Assembly (NCBI GenBank): GCA_029432775.1
Contig: JAROAZ010000012.1
Location: 62,001-126,000, forward strand
DNA from: Pontiellaceae bacterium B12227
GTDB taxonomy: Bacteria > Verrucomicrobiota > Kiritimatiellia > Kiritimatiellales > Pontiellaceae
DNA length: 64,000 bases
Direction of reading: 5' to 3'
Within the stretch, counting starts at the first letter, position 1. Every line of letters starts with the position of its first letter. Made by a program: the position numbers and the translations under genes. Positions 60,123 through 64,000 of this stretch are shown here, one piece after another. A model generated the notes under the pieces. The model saw only the letters and a list, made by a program, of their open reading frames with translations, was not told where the DNA came from and ran no database searches.

Positions 60123-63100
60123 ATGAAATCGTTTAAGAGTTTGTGTGTTGTGGCGGGACTGGCTTATCTGATGCCGCTGTTGGTGCATGGAACGACCGAA
60201 AAGCAACCGTATGACGGGAGTTGGGAGTCGTTGCAGGAAATGCCGGTGCCGGCGTGGTTCGATGACGGCAAGATCGGAATCTTCATCCATTGGGGGCCGT
60301 ACAGCGCGATTGGCTACCGCAAAGGTGGGCGCGGCTATGCGGAGCACGTGCCGAAGTTGATCTATGCCGACTCCAAGCACTATTATCCCATTGTGAAGGA
60401 GCGCTACGGCGCATGCCCGCCAGACTTCGGTTACAAGGATATGATCCCGGACTTTAAAGCCGAAAAGTGGAATCCCGATGAATGGGCGAAGCTGTTTAAA
60501 GAGGTCGGCGCGACCTATGTCGTTTTAACGGCGGAGCATCACGATGGCTGGGCCAACTGGGATTCCGACCTTACGCCGTGGAACGCGGTCGATATGGGGC
60601 CGAAGCGTGACCTGGTCGGCGATCTCGGGAAAGCCGTTCGCAAGCAGGGGTTGAAATATGCTCCGTCCTATCACCGAGAGCGGCATCAATCCTTCTTTGC
60701 AAAAAAAACGTATGTGGTAAATGCGGTGCCACAGGATGATATTGCAGAAGAGATTCGGCGCATGCCGGAAGCGGCATCCCTCTACGGTCCGTTTGGTACG
60801 AATAAGGAGTTTGTCGACAGCTACGTCGCCCGCTGGAAAGAGATTCAGGAAAAGTATCAGCCCGATATGCTCTGGATGGATGATTTTCCGATCTATACCC
60901 GCGACGGCAACAACGTCCGCAAGGGGCAGGCGCGTCCCGAGGTGAAATATTTCGACGATCAAGTGCGCGGCATGATTACCGACTTCATGAACGATGGCGC
61001 AGCTCGCGGCGCGGACGTCTATGTGAACAACAAGGGCGGAAACCGTAACTGGCCCGACGGTGTCGGCTGCCTGGAAAAAGATAACCTGAAACTGAAGGTC
61101 ATCGGGCCCAAGTGGCAGAGCTGCACCACCTTCGGCACCTCGTTCGGTTTTCTGGAGGGCGACAAATACAAGACCGTCGAAGGCGTGATGCATGAAATGA
61201 TCGAGGTGATCAGCCGCAACGGCAACTTCCTGATCAATATTGGCCCGCGCGGTGACGGCACGTTGGTACCCGAACAGGTTGAGCGCCTGCGCGCCATGGG
61301 CGACTGGTTGAAGATTAACGGCGCCGCTATCTATGGTTCCAGATATTGGAAAGAGCCCGAGCAGAAAAACGAACACCTCTGCTTTACCACGAACGGAAAA
61401 AATCTCTATGCCATCAAACTCGAAAAACCACACTCGCCGTTCACTATCGAAGCTTCCAAGGGTTGGAAAAAAAGTCAGGTGACGTCGGTGCGCCTGCTGG
61501 GTTCCAAGGAGACGGTCAAGTGGTCGATGACCCCGCAGGGGCTTAAGATCACACCGCCGCGTGATTTGGGGCCGAGCGAGTATGCCTGGACCTTTGAGAT
61601 CGTGACAACGGAAGATCAGCATCATCCAAACGTCATTCAGAAAGATGCGGCCGTTGCCCTGAAGGGTACGAAGGCTGTCGACCTGGACGGAAATGAAACG
61701 ATCATGCTGCAGAACGTTCCGGGGGCAGAAGTCGTGGTTGAAACCGCTTCAGGTGCCGATGGCTTCAGCCAGCTGCCGCTGCCTGCCGCTTCCGGCAGGA
61801 AGGTCACGGCCAATCATAAAGCCAGCAACGGTTCGCTGGCGGCGCTGGCCGACGGGTTGCTTGCGGCCGACTTTGGCCCCATCTTCCGAAACGGCATCAG
61901 GAACGGCGCCTATAAAATGGATCTAGGGTCGGTACAGCCCGTGTCGGCGATCACCAGCTGGTCTCACAATATGAAAGGCCGCCGCGGTGCCCAGAAAATC
62001 AATATCTACGGCAGCGATTTCCTGATTGATCCGGGGTGGGATCTGAGCAAATATACGCCGCTCGGCTCCGTGGATACGACCAGAAAGCCAAAAGCCAACT
62101 ATACGGCGGCATCGCTTCAGGCCACAGAGGGCCAGACTCTCGGAAAATTTCGGTGGATTGTGTGGGCCGTCTCGCCGATCTCCGAACAAGGCGGGGGCGA
62201 AAATACGGCCTTTCAGGAACTGGCGGTGGAAACCGTCGGTGGTGTTCAAGCTTCTAAAAGCATCAGGAAAGACGATCGGCCGAACATTGTCTTTCTGATG
62301 ACCGACGACCAACGCTGGGATACGCTCGGGTGTTATGGGCGCACCGATGTCATTACGCCGAATATCGATAAACTGGCCGAGCAGGGGGTAGCTTTCGATA
62401 ATGCCTATTATGCGGTGGCCATCTGCATGCCGAGTCGAACGACCATGTTTACCGGCCGCTACTTTTCGGACCATCGGGTGGGCTTCACCTATCCCTACAA
62501 CCGTACCCTGCCTGCAGCAGAGTTTGCCCGGAGCTACCCGGCATTGCTTAAGGATGCCGGATACCGGACGGGGTTTGTCGGAAAATTCGGTGTTCGCCTG
62601 GAAAACCTGCCGGGAACCGTTGCCGAGCACTTTGATCTGTTTGCGGGAATTTCCACGACCAGCAAGAAGGGACCGCACTTTCCCGCCGATGATGAAAAGC
62701 TGAATCATATCTTTCGCAAAGATCGTGATCCCAAAGAGCGCACGTTGATCAAGGGTGATGCGATGATTCGTTTTCTGGAAACGCAACCGACGGGGCAGCC
62801 CTTCTGCCTTTCGATCAGTTTCGATGCCGTAAAGAACGATCGCGACAGCCAGATGTATGGCCCGCATGTGGAGATCTTCAAGGATCAGGAAATGTGGGTT
62901 CCGGAAAACTGGGTTGAAGGCAAGAGTGCGCGATTGCCGAAGGTGTTGGACCACTGCCGCGGTACCTACCTGCATGTGGCACGTAATTCAACGCCGGAAG
63001 AGTATCAAAGGCGCACACGCCGCTTTGCGGTACAGGGCTACTCGGTTGACCTGCAGGTCGGCCGGCTGATGGCCAAGCTCGAGGAGATGGGGGTGCTGGA

Positions 63101-63692
63101 CAACACCATCGTCATTTATACCAGCGACAATGGTCGCTTCCACGGCTCGCAGGGGCTCTTTGATAAGGCCATTCTTTATGAGGAAGCGATGAAGCAACCA
63201 CTGATTGTTTTCGATGGACGAGCCCCAAAGTTGCGGGGAGGACGCCGTGTGGATGCCATGGTGTCATCCGTCGATGTCGCGCCGACGATCCTGTCGTACG
63301 CGGGCATTGAGGTGCCGAAGGTCATGAAAGGGCAGTCTCTGATCCCACTCCTCAGCGGCTCCCCGAAGATGACGGAATGGCGCGATACGGTGCTCATGGA
63401 AAACTTTTTTATTCAGGAACTTCATAGTGCTGGGGTAAAGAAGCATCCGGATATTCCCGGACTGAATGATGAACTGATTGCCGACAACCGCTCCTACCGC
63501 AGTCGTGGCGTGCGCACCGATCGCTATAAATATTTCAGCTATTTTGAGCATGATCCGGTGATTGAAGAGCTTTACGATCTTGAGTCGGATCCGCACGAAC
63601 AAAACAACCTGGCCTCCGATCCGGAATATGCCCAGCTGTTATCGAAGATGCGGAACAAAACTGCCGAGTTGCATGCCGCGGTGATCCAATAA
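60123..63692 (+). CDS. GH29 alpha-L-fucosidase fused to an S1 sulfatase
   Basis: 1,189 residues from the ATG at 60123 (AAGGA upstream) with a signal peptide (LCVVAGLAYLMPLLVHG). Residues about 30-510 are a GH29 barrel and its beta-domain: KIGIFIHWGPYSAIGY, TAEHHDGWANWDS and the nucleophile Asp253 in DMLWMDDFP. A discoidin-like domain at about 530-710 links it to a complete sulfatase (about 720-1189): RPNIVFLMTDDQRWDTLGCYG, then Cys768 in the formylglycine motif CMPSRTTMFTGRY, and YTSDNGRFHGSQG and RTDRYKYF. No stop or frameshift lies between the halves. Coupling desulfation with fucose release in one chain fits stepwise breakdown of a sulfated fucan. It needs a formylglycine-generating or anaerobic maturase encoded elsewhere. 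Confidence 0.9.
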   Translation: MKSFKSLCVVAGLAYLMPLLVHGTTEKQPYDGSWESLQEMPVPAWFDDGKIGIFIHWGPYSAIGYRKGGRGYAEHVPKLIYADSKHYYPIVKERYGACPPDFGYKDMIPDFKAEKWNPDEWAKLFKEVGATYVVLTAEHHDGWANWDSDLTPWNAVDMGPKRDLVGDLGKAVRKQGLKYAPSYHRERHQSFFAKKTYVVNAVPQDDIAEEIRRMPEAASLYGPFGTNKEFVDSYVARWKEIQEKYQPDMLWMDDFPIYTRDGNNVRKGQARPEVKYFDDQVRGMITDFMNDGAARGADVYVNNKGGNRNWPDGVGCLEKDNLKLKVIGPKWQSCTTFGTSFGFLEGDKYKTVEGVMHEMIEVISRNGNFLINIGPRGDGTLVPEQVERLRAMGDWLKINGAAIYGSRYWKEPEQKNEHLCFTTNGKNLYAIKLEKPHSPFTIEASKGWKKSQVTSVRLLGSKETVKWSMTPQGLKITPPRDLGPSEYAWTFEIVTTEDQHHPNVIQKDAAVALKGTKAVDLDGNETIMLQNVPGAEVVVETASGADGFSQLPLPAASGRKVTANHKASNGSLAALADGLLAADFGPIFRNGIRNGAYKMDLGSVQPVSAITSWSHNMKGRRGAQKINIYGSDFLIDPGWDLSKYTPLGSVDTTRKPKANYTAASLQATEGQTLGKFRWIVWAVSPISEQGGGENTAFQELAVETVGGVQASKSIRKDDRPNIVFLMTDDQRWDTLGCYGRTDVITPNIDKLAEQGVAFDNAYYAVAICMPSRTTMFTGRYFSDHRVGFTYPYNRTLPAAEFARSYPALLKDAGYRTGFVGKFGVRLENLPGTVAEHFDLFAGISTTSKKGPHFPADDEKLNHIFRKDRDPKERTLIKGDAMIRFLETQPTGQPFCLSISFDAVKNDRDSQMYGPHVEIFKDQEMWVPENWVEGKSARLPKVLDHCRGTYLHVARNSTPEEYQRRTRRFAVQGYSVDLQVGRLMAKLEEMGVLDNTIVIYTSDNGRFHGSQGLFDKAILYEEAMKQPLIVFDGRAPKLRGGRRVDAMVSSVDVAPTILSYAGIEVPKVMKGQSLIPLLSGSPKMTEWRDTVLMENFFIQELHSAGVKKHPDIPGLNDELIADNRSYRSRGVRTDRYKYFSYFEHDPVIEELYDLESDPHEQNNLASDPEYAQLLSKMRNKTAELHAAVIQ
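61454..61468. repeat. TTCCAA-N3-TTGGAA palindrome (perfect arms, coding)
   Basis: Spacer GGG, encoding SKGWK in the GH29 part. A one-mismatch copy (TTCCAGATATTGGAA) lies 117 bp upstream at 61337-61351. Confidence 0.85.
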
Positions 63693-63714
63693 GCCTTAAT
63701 CCAAAGGAATCACT

Positions 63715-64000
63715 ATGAAGGTCAAACCACTCCTGTACGCTGCTCTCTGTTTTATAGGGTTGGCGGTGTTTGCCGCCTCGAAGCCCAATGTTGTACTGAT
63801 CTATGCCGATGACATGGGCTATGGAGAGATCCAGCGTTTCCATCCTGAGGCGTCGAAGGTTCCGACGCCTCATTTAAACAAACTATGCGACGAGGGGATG
63901 ATGTTTACGGATGCGCATACCAGTGCGTCGGTCTGCACCCCCTCGCGCTATGCGTTGCTCACGGGGCGCTACAACTGGCGCTCCAAACATCAGAGCGGTG
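63715..64000 (+). CDS. S1-family sulfatase (3' partial)
   Basis: The first 95 residues are visible; the gene runs off the window. The signal peptide is [39 protein letters not shown] carries the two metal-binding Asp residues. [20 protein letters not shown] follows, then Cys74 in the formylglycine motif [21 protein letters not shown] lies 8 bp before the ATG, and the gene starts 22 bp after the GH29-sulfatase, so the two form an operon. It belongs to a different sulfatase branch from the fused one (CTPSR versus CMPSR context) and resembles the decayed copy at 29,972. The substrate cannot be set from this fragment. Confidence 0.92.
   Translation, partial: MKVKPLLYAALCFIGLAVFAASKPNVVLIYADDMGYGEIQRFHPEASKVPTPHLNKLCDEGMMFTDAHTSASVCTPSRYALLTGRYNWRSKHQSG

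Overview
The window looks like a chromosome segment from the Planctomycetota-Verrucomicrobiota-Chlamydiota superphylum, most likely a marine, polysaccharide-degrading Kiritimatiellota (Pontiella-like). The clues are S1 sulfatases, large secreted modular glycosidases, a PEP-CTERM protein, beta-helix autotransporter-type repeats, ExbB/ExbD clusters with TPR partners, and a mevalonate-pathway enzyme. The assignment is inferred from gene content; no rRNA is present.

Left part, about 1-26,100, is mostly core. It holds the end of a sensor histidine kinase, a class I-like HMG-CoA reductase, a small hypothetical gene, dgt, a large AT-rich secreted beta-helix protein, a GreA-like factor, tcdA, a membrane zinc peptidase, and a long-form purF. 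Next come two TonB-like envelope proteins (one vWA-like, one PA14 plus SHD1-like), an RluA-type pseudouridine synthase and a spermidine-synthase-like protein. A TPR / periplasmic / ExbB / ExbD / ExbD unit with a third ExbD behind a terminator follows, then trpA and manC. A tRNA-Leu(CAA) at 26,255 marks the boundary.

Right part, about 26,690-64,000, is an accessory glycan- and glycoprotein-degrading locus. It encodes a GH151-like alpha-L-fucosidase, two beta-propeller glycosidase-like proteins, a decayed sulfatase, a SASA-type acetylesterase and two autotransporter-repeat proteins (one ending in PEP-CTERM). It also encodes an M60-like metallopeptidase, a GH36-like enzyme, two giant GH128-like proteins and a GH30-like enzyme. 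A two-component system with a discoidin-like sensor is divergent from a single-chain GH29 fucosidase-sulfatase fusion, which is followed by another sulfatase cut by the window edge. The combination points to a fucose-rich, sulfated and acetylated, probably protein-linked glycan such as fucoidan or mucin-like glycoprotein. Four secreted enzymes with unrelated catalytic domains share one C-terminal cassette.

Two signals are not explained by ordinary annotation. First, a 15-bp interrupted palindrome, TTCCAA-N3-TTGGAA, occurs 15 times with perfect arms, between and inside genes and in all three reading frames. Second, a promoter-like element, GTCAC-N17-CGTT (fuller form GTCAC-N15-GGCGTT), lies upstream of five genes and one pseudogene of the glycan locus and has the layout of an ECF-sigma promoter.
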